From contig JAHQIW010006428.1 in assembly GCA_019055375.1 (NCBI GenBank), positions 124,001-188,000 on the forward strand: a stretch of 64,000 bases of DNA, read 5' to 3'. A program made the position numbers and the translations under genes. The notes under the pieces are model-generated. The model did not search any database and was not told the DNA's origin. It saw only the letters and a program-made list of their open reading frames with translations. Numbering within the stretch: position 1 is the first letter of the stretch; every line of letters begins with the position of its first letter. The stretch comes from Parelaphostrongylus tenuis. Its lineage: Eukaryota; Nematoda; Chromadorea; Rhabditida; Metastrongylidae. Shown here piece by piece: positions 1-11,200 of this stretch.

Positions 1-1279
1 ATCATAGACACAAGATTTTTGCTACTATCTCTTATTTTGTCAATAACATGTGTCATCAATACCCGTTTTATAGAACATCTTTCTACAGTTATTATGAGGA
101 CTATTGTGGTTAACATTTGTGCTTCATCTCTATAGCAGTTCTTGCAATGTTGACATTCGTGATGCAACGAGTCCATTTGAATAGTAGGCAGATAACCCGT
201 GATAAAATTGACATTATTTCAATTGTGCACTTTCGGACAGTACGGTTTTTGCTGCAGAAACGGACTAGCCACATCCGGCATATTAAAGCTTCTTCTTATA
301 TGTGATAAATACGTCGACGAAAAAAACTGATCAGGGATTACATGTATTCATGACTCTGATCCAGCCTGCTACAGTCGGAAGTCTTTTTTGAGAAACTGTA
401 CAGTTAGTGAGTTCATAAGACTCGAGTTATCAAAACAATCGGCTCATAACGAAATTGCAGAATCGCAATGGAAGTGTCAGAAAGGAATAGAAGAGAACCA
501 ATAAACTTCTCTTACGCCAAAGTCTTGTTCAATCCCTTCATTCTCATTCAAAATTGAGATTTAGGCATGCGGGCGAGTAGAAAGGTATGAACAATGCAAC
601 GATGCTGACACACCGGCGCAGATCTTGAATGCGAACACTCTTCTACAATCCGACGGCAAATACATATATAAGCCATCATATCGAAATTTTTTTACAGGTG
701 CTTAATTCACACAATTGTTTAGGCAAGTTAAATAGTGTTTATGCTTTCCACATGGTGATTGTAGAGTTTCGTCGACTTCATCCATCTTCCCATCGTCCTC
801 ACTGGCAGCGAAGGACTCCACCTTATCGATATGGTTAGACAATATTTCAAAAGTCAACTTTATCAAGGCTAGTAGGCAGTACAAATGTCGTACACACATT
901 GCGAAGTTTTTGACCAGTTTTTAGCAACCGATCGATAATTCCACCGCCTGAATATAATCCAACCTCACCACAGCAAAGCCAGATATGTCGTTTTTTCTGA
1001 CGGTTCAGCTATAATACAGTGATCAAAGACTTTAGGTACAACAAAATCTTCCTATATGACCAGTTTTTGAAGCATTTGTCTTGCCGAGGAGAGATCCATG
1101 GCCTTAGTTTACCTATGTGATGACTTAAAGCTAAAAGCAATCAGAGAACTTCTGGTTCTTTTCTATTACATGGGGACAAATGAAGAACAACTCCTTTTGT
1201 TAAACAGGAATCTTTAATAAAAGTGATAGAAATTCTTAAGAGCTTGAATCGTTGGCTACTGTAATATATAGCCGTTTTT
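1..1279. other. Stretch with no recognisable gene
   Basis: AT-rich sequence in which I see no convincing exon, RNA gene or transposon domain on either strand. The short open frames here have no splice context and no family resemblance. A weak transposase-like flavour around 700-1100 was considered but not supported by any motif. Confidence 0.4.
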
Positions 1280-1289
1280 CTCAAAAAGA

Positions 1290-1760
1290 TTTTTTATAAC
1301 ATTGTAGTAGAAAGAAAACATTTGTGTTTCACAAACGCATACTTCACGCCGAATAGAACTCCTCCCTCGAATTTGAAAAATCGTACGATAGCGTACGTTT
1401 TGACGATTCCAACGCTGTGCTTACTTTCTGAAAAGACCGTTTCACTGCAGTGTAACAGGGGAAATACGATTAAGTTTTACAAAATCGGCGCATTTGTTTA
1501 TCGGTTAGTGTGTGAGCTGGGTGTCTTCTAGCCGTGAATTCAATACAGCGCCCCGCGATCGATCGACCGATTGCGTTGGCGCAACTCACATATGGAATGC
1601 GACATTTTCATTTGATTTGAGATTCTTCCCGCTTCGAAAGAAACTACGGTACTTATTTGTTAGGCGGCGGCAAATTTTTAAGCAGATCTCATTCGCTGGA
1701 CGGGAATTTTTGATGGGAGCGCTGGTAATCTTTAGAAAGCTAAATCTCTAGCTACAACTC
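1290..1760 (+). repeat. MITE-A dispersed repeat, copy 1
   Basis: Member of a dispersed family (MITE-A). The shared core reads, in this order, a fever of short conserved blocks around CCAACGCTGTGCTTA, GAAAAGACCGTTTCA and a GTTT-rich block. The same core occurs at 4565-5110 (-), 8945-9340 (+), 12535-12960 (+), 39005-39570 (-) and as an inverted pair at 53155-53570. It has no coding capacity; the small open frames inside it differ between copies. Outer ends carry an ATTCGAAAGCT-like block and a TTTTATAAC block in several copies, as in short non-autonomous inverted-repeat elements. Confidence 0.6.
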
Positions 1761-2784
1761 TACCTCTCCGGGTTTTTTTAAAGCACCCTTTTATAACACT
1801 AGAGCATCCAGGATAAAATTTTGTTTCTCACGCCTTTCGCCTTTAATTTTGCCACGAATATAAATCGCTGGAAGCACGAAAAGCATATTGGCCAGTAGAG
1901 GGTTTCCGGATTTTCAGTTGTATCAGATCCATACATTCCTATCTAGAGTTTCTGTCGATGTGATGAAAAAATCCTCGTTAGAATAACAACTGTTCCCGCC
2001 GTTTCAACGTATAGTGTGGTAGATCACTATCGAGCTACAAGGCAGATCAGCGATCACCTTACTAATAATTCATTGCTGTGGCTTCCCTTCACATCATACT
2101 CAGCTAAGAACCTTTTCGGCGACTTTGTTTACCGGCCAGCCCACGGAGCGGTGGGCGGGGCAGGGGCATGGATTTTTTATCGCATCGACATAAACTTCAT
2201 ATAAAAACGAAATAGTACGGAAAATTTTCTACAAGCTGACATGCCTTCGTGCTTCCGTCGTTTCATAGGCGTGATAAATATGAAAGGGAGAGGTGACTGC
2301 GAAACAAAATGTTATTCTGGATGCCACAGTGTTATAAAAGGGTGTTTCGAAAAACCGGCAAATTAGACTTGCAGCCAGATTTAAGCTTCTTAATGATTGC
2401 TAATATTCCTATAAAAAGTTCCTGTACAGCGAAAGGCGTGGTTTCCTCACTTGTCCCCGGATAATAGAAAAGAAGCGAACTTGTCTTCAATATTGTAAAA
2501 ATTGGCATTATACGCAAAATGAGCCACTGCGTTGACACTCAAGGAGAAGAAGTGTTTGTTACTTATCATTCAGAAAATCCCAGTATCAAGACAGCATTGA
2601 GGTCATATAAAACTCAAATAATAGATTCAAATAACTAAATGTGACAAGGCACTTAGCATGGCATCCTTAAGCTATAATACTTAAAGTGACGAGGCTAATG
2701 TGTTGCTCTTCACAGCCTTAAGTTTTGAATACCAAGCTTACCTGTTAATACTTTACAGAATCAACACTACCACTACCAGTTGGA

Positions 2785-2922
2785 ATGGGTGACTACGAAA
2801 AATGGCTAAGTGGTCAGACTCGACGCTCTCTGATTCGACACGTTATAATCCTTGCGTTAATACTCTTCTCCACAGCATTCGTTACCTCAGCCGGTGTGAT
2901 TTTACTTGTAGTCATCAAATGA
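2785..2922 (+). CDS. Candidate 45-residue single-pass membrane microprotein (or last exon of a longer gene)
   Basis: An ATG at 2785 opens 45 codons ending in TGA at 2922. The N-terminal half is polar (GDYEKWLSGQTRRSLIRH) and is followed by a hydrophobic stretch of about 22 residues (starting VIILALILFSTAF) that ends with a final lysine, as in a small single-pass membrane protein. A splice-acceptor-like CTTTACAG ends at 2758, 26 bases before the ATG. It could be an SL trans-splice site or a cis-splice acceptor, since the frame stays open back to it (ESTLPLPVG before the Met). AATAAA lies at 3087-3092, about 165 bases after the stop. I do not recognise the family. If the exon is cis-spliced, upstream exons would lie left of 2758, where I see none. 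Confidence 0.4.
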   Translation: MGDYEKWLSGQTRRSLIRHVIILALILFSTAFVTSAGVILLVVIK

Positions 2923-4560
2923 ACCCATGAATAAGCTAGATCACTTTGACTCACTAAAAAACGCTAATGAGCAATTTTAAGTTTATATGTAAAAGCCCCA
3001 TTTTTGGGAAGCTTTATATATAAAACAGAGATGGAATGCATAACTCATCATTCCAATCTTCACGCTGATCAGAAAGTCACTTGACGAATAAATTGGAATT
3101 AGATTCATTCTCAATCGCATGATAATCTATATAAAACCATGGTAACTGAGTAGATTGAAAAAACGTCTTTCGTTTTGTTTTGTTAAGAAAAAAACCATGA
3201 GAAAAAAAAAGAAACCGTAGTGCAATGAAATTCCTGGTCAGACAGCCATATACATTACGAATTTAATGATCTACGGTAACAATTGCAAACGACAGAACTA
3301 TCACAAACAAGTTCTTTTTGTGTAGGCACGGCGGTAATTACGCTATGACTAATGAATTACGACTAGGCATGATATTACAAATGACAAAGAACAAAATATT
3401 CTACAAATTCCTTTGTGACTTAGAATTCTATCTATAACTGGTGAGTTCATCTAAAGTGAATACCTGGCTAGAAATAATAAAACATGCTGGTGACGTGAAT
3501 ACTGTTAGAGTATTATCACATATCAGAAATATTGTAGTCATGTATGCGACAAAATCACATTCAAATGTAATAATTCTAATAAACTGGTAAGAGAGGAGAA
3601 TGTATAGACCTGGGCATGATTAGTGAAACTCGTGATAGCTACATCAGTCCTAAATGCACAACAAAACACTAGTGCAACAATATAAATTCAAAAAACAATA
3701 GTTTTCTCATTGTTAGGCATAAAGTGTGATCATCACTTAGACTAGAGGTGACAATAAAACGGTCGACAGTTTCGAATACACATTCATTAAACGTAGATTA
3801 ATGAACAGTGATTAGAGCACCCTACATAAACTACAGAAACTAGAACAAAGCGGTAGTTTAAAAGTATAAATTGTAGTATACAGAGCACAAATATAACCCC
3901 TATAAATTCCAAAGTCACACGAGTTAGATAAAACAATGAACGTGTAAATGTCTCAATGTTACGTATGTGACTAGTGACCAGATATAACAAGACTGTTAAC
4001 ATGATGAGGCAATCATGTTGATTATAAGAGATGGGCACCTGAAGCACCCAGGGGCTAGCCGTTTCAAATCACAGGTAATGCATTGAAGATAACACAATAA
4101 CTACATTCTCTCAGAGATACAGGAGTGAGTTCATGAGCAAAACCTCAATCTTAATACATGATGACGATGGTGATGGTGAACAGCGTTAGTTGTTGGGCAG
4201 TGAATACGTTGCCTGTCATGTGTAGTAGCGTCAAATGGGGACAAAAATGACGAAAACGAACCTAATCGAGCTCAATTTTAGCAGCTAGTACTCGTGAAAA
4301 TGCAGCATGAATCACATCAGGACACGAAACGAAGCAGACACGAGAATCGTCGCCGACGATTGAACCAACAGACTGACGTAGCGACTCACTGGCACCAACA
4401 AATAGCGCCATTACACCCTAAATTTCAACAAAACTTCAAAGTGAAACACGTAGAAGAGATACGTTATCGTTGGAAATGGTTAATACTATTAAATCGTCGG
4501 TTCAAGTGCTTTATCTAGGAATAGATGAAAAACGACCTCACCGCCCAAAAAGAACTTTTC
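2923..4560. other. Gene-free AT-rich stretch
   Basis: Apart from the polyadenylation-like hexamer I see no exon, repeat family member or RNA gene. The hydrophobic open frame on the minus strand at 3787-4047 looks like translated AT-rich noise. Confidence 0.4.
3087..3092 (+). promoter_or_regulatory. AATAAA polyadenylation signal candidate
   Basis: Canonical hexamer downstream of the 2785-2922 open frame on the same strand. In AT-rich DNA the hexamer is common by chance, so it only supports the gene call weakly. Confidence 0.3.
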
Positions 4561-4564
4561 GGAA

Positions 4565-5110
4565 GAGTGTAGAGTAATCATTCGAAAGCTTTAATTTCGA
4601 ACTACGGCGCGACGCGACCGTTTAAAGACCCCTTTATGACGCTGTGGGATTCAAAATAAAACTATGCTTTAGACCGGTCGTGTGCATTTACTGCTACTTC
4701 GCCTGAAGCACGAAAAGCATTTGAACGTGTATAGGAAATACTGCAGTAACAGAATATATGTTTTGCACTTTATTCCAAAGTGGAGAAAATTCCTAATTGA
4801 ATAACAAAAATTGCACGCCACAAGTGTGCGGCGGGACCCCCCCCCCCCCCCCCCCTCCCCCCTCCCCATTCCCTGCCTCTCCTCCCCAGCACGAATTTTA
4901 ACCGAAAAACAAATGCTCGTGCATGTGAACTCAAACTTATTCTTCCTGCTACACTTAATGAAACGGTCTTTTCAGCAACTAAGCACAGCGTTGGAATCAC
5001 CGAAAATTACGCTACCGAATGGTTATTCATAGTTCCAAGGAGCAGTTACATACTGCGAGAAATATGCGTGTGTGAAACACAAATGCTTTCTCTAAACTAC
5101 AGCGCTATAA
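4565..5110 (-). repeat. MITE-A copy 2 with internal poly-C tract
   Basis: Reverse-orientation copy of MITE-A, closely matching the copy at 39005-39570 in block order and orientation. A run of 19 C residues (4837-4855) followed by C-rich sequence lies inside it. This creates proline- and glycine-rich open frames on the two strands that are artefacts of the homopolymer. Confidence 0.6.
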
Positions 5111-5494
5111 ATAGGGAGATCGAAAAAAATTCCACGTACTGTAAGCCAAACATTAAACTTCCGAATGACACCAATACTCTTACAAATAGTTCTTGTCCAC
5201 CAAAAGTATCGTTTCTTCATCCGTTCCCGGATAAAATACTTTCACCAAGCTTCTATTGAACCATCTAATAAAGACTTATTTAAATTCTATACGATTATCA
5301 ATGTCTAACATTGTTATGATGATTGTTGCCTTGCTGCTATTCTAAGCTACTGCTACGAATAGATACCTGGTGGATTGAAAAAAAAAAAACCCCACAGGTC
5401 TACTACTGAAGAAAATCTTACTTGTCTTTCTTAACCTTTTCGTTTTCGAGTATCCAACACAACATTACGTCTAGAATGTAAGCTTCAGATTGTA

Positions 5495-5975
5495 CTTAGT
5501 AGCGTCGTCGGGGCTTCCACATCGTCGGGCATGCAGCGGCTCCGCAGTCCGCAGCTATCAGTGTCTCGTGCTGCCGTTCATCGGGAAGAAAGTTACTGGT
5601 TCGATTTTCTGCCACGACACTTCACAGTATTCTTTTTTGGTGTCGATTAATATTGAATGTTTTTCTATGATGTAATCACTACAGCAAAAACGCGTACGCA
5701 ACAGGCTCAGTTGCCTAACATTTCACATTATAAGCATTGTTGTAAGTTGCAGATTGTTGATATATCATGCGTTACGGTACTACTATGTGAGGTATGATGA
5801 ATCTGCGAATTAAACATATTGTCCTGAAAACAAAAAGCAAAGAATTACAGTGAAGCGTCGTGATAGGGGATCGAACAAGTAACCTTCTTCCTGATGGACG
5901 GCAGCACGCACCACTCTTCAGTGCGGACTTCTGGCCGCCGAAGTGCCGCGTGTGCGACGATGTGGAAGCTTCGAA
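5495..5975. repeat. Foldback element with ~130-bp inverted arms
   Basis: Sequence at about 5495-5625 recurs in inverted orientation at about 5845-5975, separated by a 220-bp AT-rich loop. Arms share blocks such as GAAGTGTCGTG/GAAGCGTCGTG, GATCGAAC, CTTCTTCC, GACGGCAGCACG and GACGATGTGGAAGC. A related single arm occurs near 33425-33545. No open frame spans the loop. Consistent with a non-autonomous foldback DNA transposon. Confidence 0.6.
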
Positions 5976-6376
5976 GACACTACTAAGAACAATCTGGATC
6001 TTACATTCCAAACGTCATGATGTGTGTCGCAGTTGAAGTTGGGTCCTCGGAAGCCAAAGGGTTAATGAAATAATTCTCGAAGAGCAATAACGCTAGGTTA
6101 AATGCAACTTCATGAGCAACAAATTTTTCGAAGAACGTGACACGCAGAACAGATTACTGATTGTTTTATGCACTTATCATCTAGTGATCTCCCTCATAGA
6201 AGGATCTGAGGCTGATTGGCTAATGCGCCACGTAATCACATGGTAGACAGGACATTAAAAGCGGGTGAAAAGCGATGTCGTGCTTAATTAATTTGTAGAT
6301 GGATTCAGGTAATGTACTCTGTTTCTGTAGCAACAACTCAATTCACATATTCTTTGTATTTTACAAATAAAGTTGG

Positions 6377-6559
6377 TCAACTGCCGGCAACCAAGTGGAA
6401 GGCATGAACAACGGGAGGCATTTGAACGTCATTAATAAATATGCTCCTTCTGTTTTTCTGAGGAAAATTGATAAACTCACACATGAGTACCTCGTCTCCA
6501 CGTTCAAAGGTCAGTAAGCTATACGTCGTCGAATGCCATAAGTACGGAGAAGATGCCAA
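6377..6559 (-). CDS. Candidate C-terminal exon of the trehalose-6-phosphate phosphatase
   Basis: A minus-strand frame ends in TGA at 6377-6379. It contains a block (RRSIFINDVQMPPVVHAFH) that can be lined up, with gaps, with the conserved C-terminal tail of nematode gob-1-type phosphatases, where an arginine is followed by FVSCPDVIHAAM. A plausible acceptor (TTTCCTCAG) falls just before the KNRR residues. Alternatively the frame runs back through a GDE motif, which also occurs just upstream of the tail in the worm protein. The assembled phosphatase exon at 8274-8458 stops short of this tail, and a retrotransposon remnant (6690-8245) separates the two. The placement is therefore inference; the donor, acceptor and about ten intervening residues are unresolved. 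Confidence 0.35.
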   Translation of the reverse strand: MASSPYLWHSTTYSLLTFERGDEVLMCEFINFPQKNRRSIFINDVQMPPVVHAFHLVAGS

Positions 6560-6689
6560 AGCCTCGGTATCAGCCTAGCTTGCCGAAATCTCAAAGGTTT
6601 AAGGTGACTATCTGTACCTTTATAAATGCACTTTCGCTCAGATACGAATCCTTTGTAAAGCATCTATCAATGCAGGCAAGAAAGATACG

Positions 6690-8245
6690 GCACGAAGTCA
6701 TCGGACTATCTAGAACTAGCTAGGACAAAAAGATGTCGTCCATTTGATGTCGTCTACGAGACACGAGTATCTTTAAACTTCGGAACATGTGATCGTAGAT
6801 GAATCGGCAGCGATGACACTCTCGTTAATACAGGTTTAGACCCCGAACATCGCTTCATTCGGATAACTAACAACTCGGACTAGACGCTTCTAGTTGAAAC
6901 AATGCGGATGTATATCACCTTTGACCATCTTTGTTTACTGACCAACATCAACTTGCGAAGAAGACGAAGGCGAAAGGAGAAACGATATTGCAATTAGATA
7001 AACTATACAGAAAAGAATGTATATAGAGGTCATCGTTAGATACCTCGACGATAGGGACTAGACCGAGAAACACGTCACGTTGAGATAAACGGATCAAGAT
7101 GAAGGGATCATGGAGAGAGACTAACTGAATATGTCACGACAACCAAACTCTCACATTGACTCATAATCAGAAGCTTCACCCTGGACGCAAGATTTTCTCG
7201 ATGGAGAATATCACGGTAAGATAATTGCGTTTTCATAAATCGCAAGTTTTGTCAAATCAATATTACTGCTCTCCCCAAAATTCTAATCAGGAACAAACCA
7301 TCGCCTCCATCACGTGAGATCCCACTACTCGCAGAAACAGAAAAAGTTGCTAGGTTCAAAAAATGAGATAGCAGAGCCACCATAAACTGGGAATCAATCA
7401 AGTTATTAGCCGCCTCTCAAGTAAATGTCGTTATTGGCAACACCAACGTGGGAAACGACTGAATTATCCGTCGTCTCTTCATAAAAAACGCTATAAAAGC
7501 TGAGAGCTCGTAAGTCGCCGAAGGTTGTTTGCCTCCACAAACATGGCTGATATTCCATTATAAAATCGCATCAGCCACAAGCAACCACAAATTTCCGTTT
7601 TCAACATACAAAACACTATGAAAAAGCGACAACAACGTCACTGAGAAAAAGGAACGAAAGCAGCGGCCGAAACTGCAGAGGTTGCAAAGAGCATTTGTTA
7701 AGCTCACGGAAGATTGGTCAACTACACGACCAAGTGATAGGACTTGAACGATCAGACGAAGCACTTGTAGTTTGCAGAAAGACAAGGGAGAAAGTGTCGA
7801 CGACTGATATGTGAATCTCTTCAATAGTCATGTCCTTCCACCGTTATATGAGATAAAGGACAATGAATTTGTCGTCCCACCGGTTCCCGCTTCCAAAACT
7901 CGGCAAGCCATTTTGTCAGCAAAGAATCTAATAGCACTTTGTTCAGACAGCATGAAAACAACTACGGAATCTCCCGTCAGTTCTGTTCAGCAGACTGATT
8001 CAGTTCTTCACACGTCACCTACTAGACTGAAGCAGAAAGATGACTTTCTTGATGGTTAAGTTAATCTCCTAATCAGCTTGCTGCCTGTCTTTCGTAGACT
8101 CCTTACTCAGTCATCCTGAAGACCGTTGACAAAACACTGGACGAAGGACAACCGTGTAAGCAAAAAGGAGTTCGAAAATGATTCAGTACGATGGACCGAC
8201 CACCCCACGATAACAACAGTGACTGAAGTACCAAATAGCTAAATA
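6690..8245 (+). mobile_element. Ancient, highly degenerate RTE-type non-LTR retrotransposon
   Basis: Plus-strand translation, with many stops and frameshifts, follows the order of a hookworm RTE endonuclease/reverse transcriptase polyprotein. Around 6740-6850 come the TCD and LVNT-like endonuclease pieces, then a TINWES block (7390) and LFNSHVLPP...VPPVPASKTRQAI (7815-7905). Last are pieces matching the start of the RT domain up to about 8240. The order agrees with the better copy at 13950-16960 on the other strand. The 3' half of RT, including the FADD box, is absent, so the element is truncated. It lies immediately downstream of the last phosphatase exon in opposite orientation. Confidence 0.75.
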
Positions 8246-8273
8246 AAAAAATATTCTCAAATTTTGAAAATTT

Positions 8274-11200
8274 CTAGACTACGGACTCGTGGTTAGGCAC
8301 ATAACTGACACTTACTCCTGGATTTTCTGAAACGACATGTTGTAACATTGGCAAGTCGCTTGTGGTGTCACCGGCTACAAGAACCTTCCCGTTCGCCAGG
8401 GAGTCCTGCAGCGAAGCAATGAGTGATGCTACTCCATCACCTTTATTCCAAACGTTGCCTATAAAGTATAACGAATAATTGACAAAATGAACCTAATTTG
8501 GAAAAATCGTAACTTCCCTGAGATCAAAGCACAATCTGACAACTATGATGACGGAAATGTGTGCTTACCTGAACTATGCGCACACACTTCGACTTCCAAT
8601 GGCGAGGAAATTTCCAAGACCAAATTCTAAAAACAAAAAAAAGTTCGCCTCCAGGGTGGGAACTATTAGTCCACGAAGTGAGAAGAAGATAGAGGAAAGA
8701 ATTTAAAAGCAAAATAAAACATTTGGTAAGACTCATAAATAAGGACTACCAACAGAGTTCGTCATAAAAGGTGAGGTAAGGTGTGTGTGGAATGGTCCCT
8801 GATGAATCAAATGTGCTTGATGGCTGCTGCTTCTGTTTAGACGGATCAGATTGGAACGTTAGAGGATTTACCGCTAATTGTCTGTTAAATAGACAAATAA
8901 AAATTCCATTCCTTCCGTTGAACAAGAACCTTTCATTTCACTCTAAATAATCATTCGAAAGCTCATATCTCTAGCTAGTGCGCCATATGTTCCTTTTTTG
9001 TAAAAGTCTTTTTATAACGTTTGCAGAATGAAAACATTTGTGTTTTACACACTCATATTTGTCGCAGGATAGAATTGTTCCCTGGAATTATGAGTAACCA
9101 TGCGATAGAGTAAGTTTCGATAATTCCAACGTTGTGCTTAATTTATGGAAATACCCTTTCACTTCAGTGTAGCAAGGATGATAAGACTGAATTTCGCATA
9201 CGTGGGCAATTGTAGTTCGACTAATCTACGGACTGGGGAGAGAGCACCGAGGGAGGGGGAGGGAGTCTACCTGTGGTTCCAGCACGGCGATCGATCGATG
9301 GCGCTGAGGTGGCTCACATGTAAAAAGCGACTTTTGTTAATCAATTAGGAATTTGTTCCACGCTAAGAAATAAACTCCACATAAAAACGTAGAACTCTGC
9401 TACTGTTAGATTTCCTCTACAGGTTCATATGTTTTTTCGGTTTTTCAGCGAAGTAAGGATGATGAACGATCGACCGGCGTAACTATAATTTTATTTTGAA
9501 TGATACAGGATTTTAAAAGGGTCTCTGCAAAAAGCGAGCACCTAGCGCAGTAACCAGTAACTTGAACTTTCGAATGACTACTAAAACTCATAAAAAAAAT
9601 TTTGTTCCGAGAATGGGTAGAATCTTCATTTGTCGCCACATAATAACACAGAAGTACCGATTTGACTAATTGTAGGCCCAGAGCTACGAGAATCTTCTTA
9701 AACCTTATGAATGAATGAGTGAAACTGCATTGCTTAACACTTTCGGGACGGCAGTCGATCGAGGTGCAATTCGCAAGCGGCGCGCGAATTTCGATATATG
9801 ATTGAAGTTTTTCCTTCCTCGTTCTGGGAAAATTATGAGATTTCCGTGTTACTCCAGAATCCCATGATTTTCTCCACTCAGTCATATGTTTTTTGTGTAT
9901 ATATAACTATTACGTAAGAGATAGAACTTCGAGTTCAAAACGTAATTTTCTCCTTGCTCATACATTGTTTTATGAAAACGTTCCCAATAAAAAAGTCTTA
10001 GCCTCACAATTGTTGACATTTGAGCTGTCGAATGACTTCTAAAAGCCCAGCGAAAAGCCATCCGCAGACCGTAGCTGGGAAAACAAAGCAAACCGAATGT
10101 GAAACATGATATTACTCTCGCTACTACAGCGCACTAAGGTATTGTTGAAATCCAAATAAAGTGTTGAAATTACCGAGATCTAGAATTCCAAACAGTTATA
10201 AAAGTCTAACGAAAAAGTTTCTTTCAGTGAGAAAGGCCCTCCAGAAAATCTTGCATGTTATCGAATACATGCCGTCCCGAAAGGAGTGAATATACAAGTC
10301 TTTGCAAAGAGGCAATCAAAATTGAATCAGATTACTACATGACGGCATAGTATGAACACTATAAAATGGTCTGATCAAATGTTTGATCTGAAAATAATTC
10401 AGTTATGGAAGATGATGGAGATAGCAAAACGATGTGAAACCTCTTGGATCAAGGTTCCCGTCAATTGAAGACTGCAAGAGATTAGTTTAAAAAGATGAAG
10501 AACTCCTTGACTTACTGTGCTATTTGGGTCGACACGATGAATTCGTTCTTTTACCGCATCAATATATCTCATCACACGTTCGATAGGAACGTGACCAAAC
10601 ACAGTTTGTACGCCGAGAGTCAGACGGTCCACCTACAACAGGGAATTGGTGAACCAACAAAGAAGTGGCAAGGTTGCGGCCTTCTTTATATATGGAATCA
10701 ATTTATAATTAAAAATGAGAGGCGATAATTATCGTAACCTTTCTTTGCACGCCACTGCCAACCAGAGCAAACTGGGAAAAGGCGCCATCATCGAGCAAAT
10801 CGCTCATCTGCCAATTAGAAATGCTATTTCTAAAACACGTTAGTGAAAACAAAAACATCCGCCTTCGATTCGCACCTCATCGCTAAGTCGACCAATGGCA
10901 TCGAAGCCCTCTTCGGATATTCCATCCTCATGTACAACACGTCGTCCACGCAACCACCATTCTCGTCCCCACGAACCACTACAACACAAACGATGAAATG
11001 TAAGGAAACGCGATGTCAGATTCGTCTCGTTTTTAATCCTTTAGGGACCGTGAACCCAGCTCCACTGTGGCTCTAACCCCCGGCCTAGGAACGCATTGAA
11101 CGCACTATTGTATAATTTCAATTGTGCTATTGCTATTACTTTCCTATTTATGAGAACATAATAAATTTACATATGATATAATGTAAGGAAACAACGAGAA

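Noticed and set aside
3787..4047. 86-codon hydrophobic open frame on the minus strand
   Set aside because: Isoleucine/leucine/valine-rich translation of AT-rich DNA, no splice sites, promoter or homolog recognised.
4669..5032. Proline-rich and glycine-rich open frames
   Set aside because: They run through a poly-C tract inside a MITE-A copy.
8569..8736. 70-codon minus-strand open frame at 8524-8736
   Set aside because: It overlaps the phosphatase exon 8569-8626 in the wrong frame; the exon's true frame is set by its neighbours.
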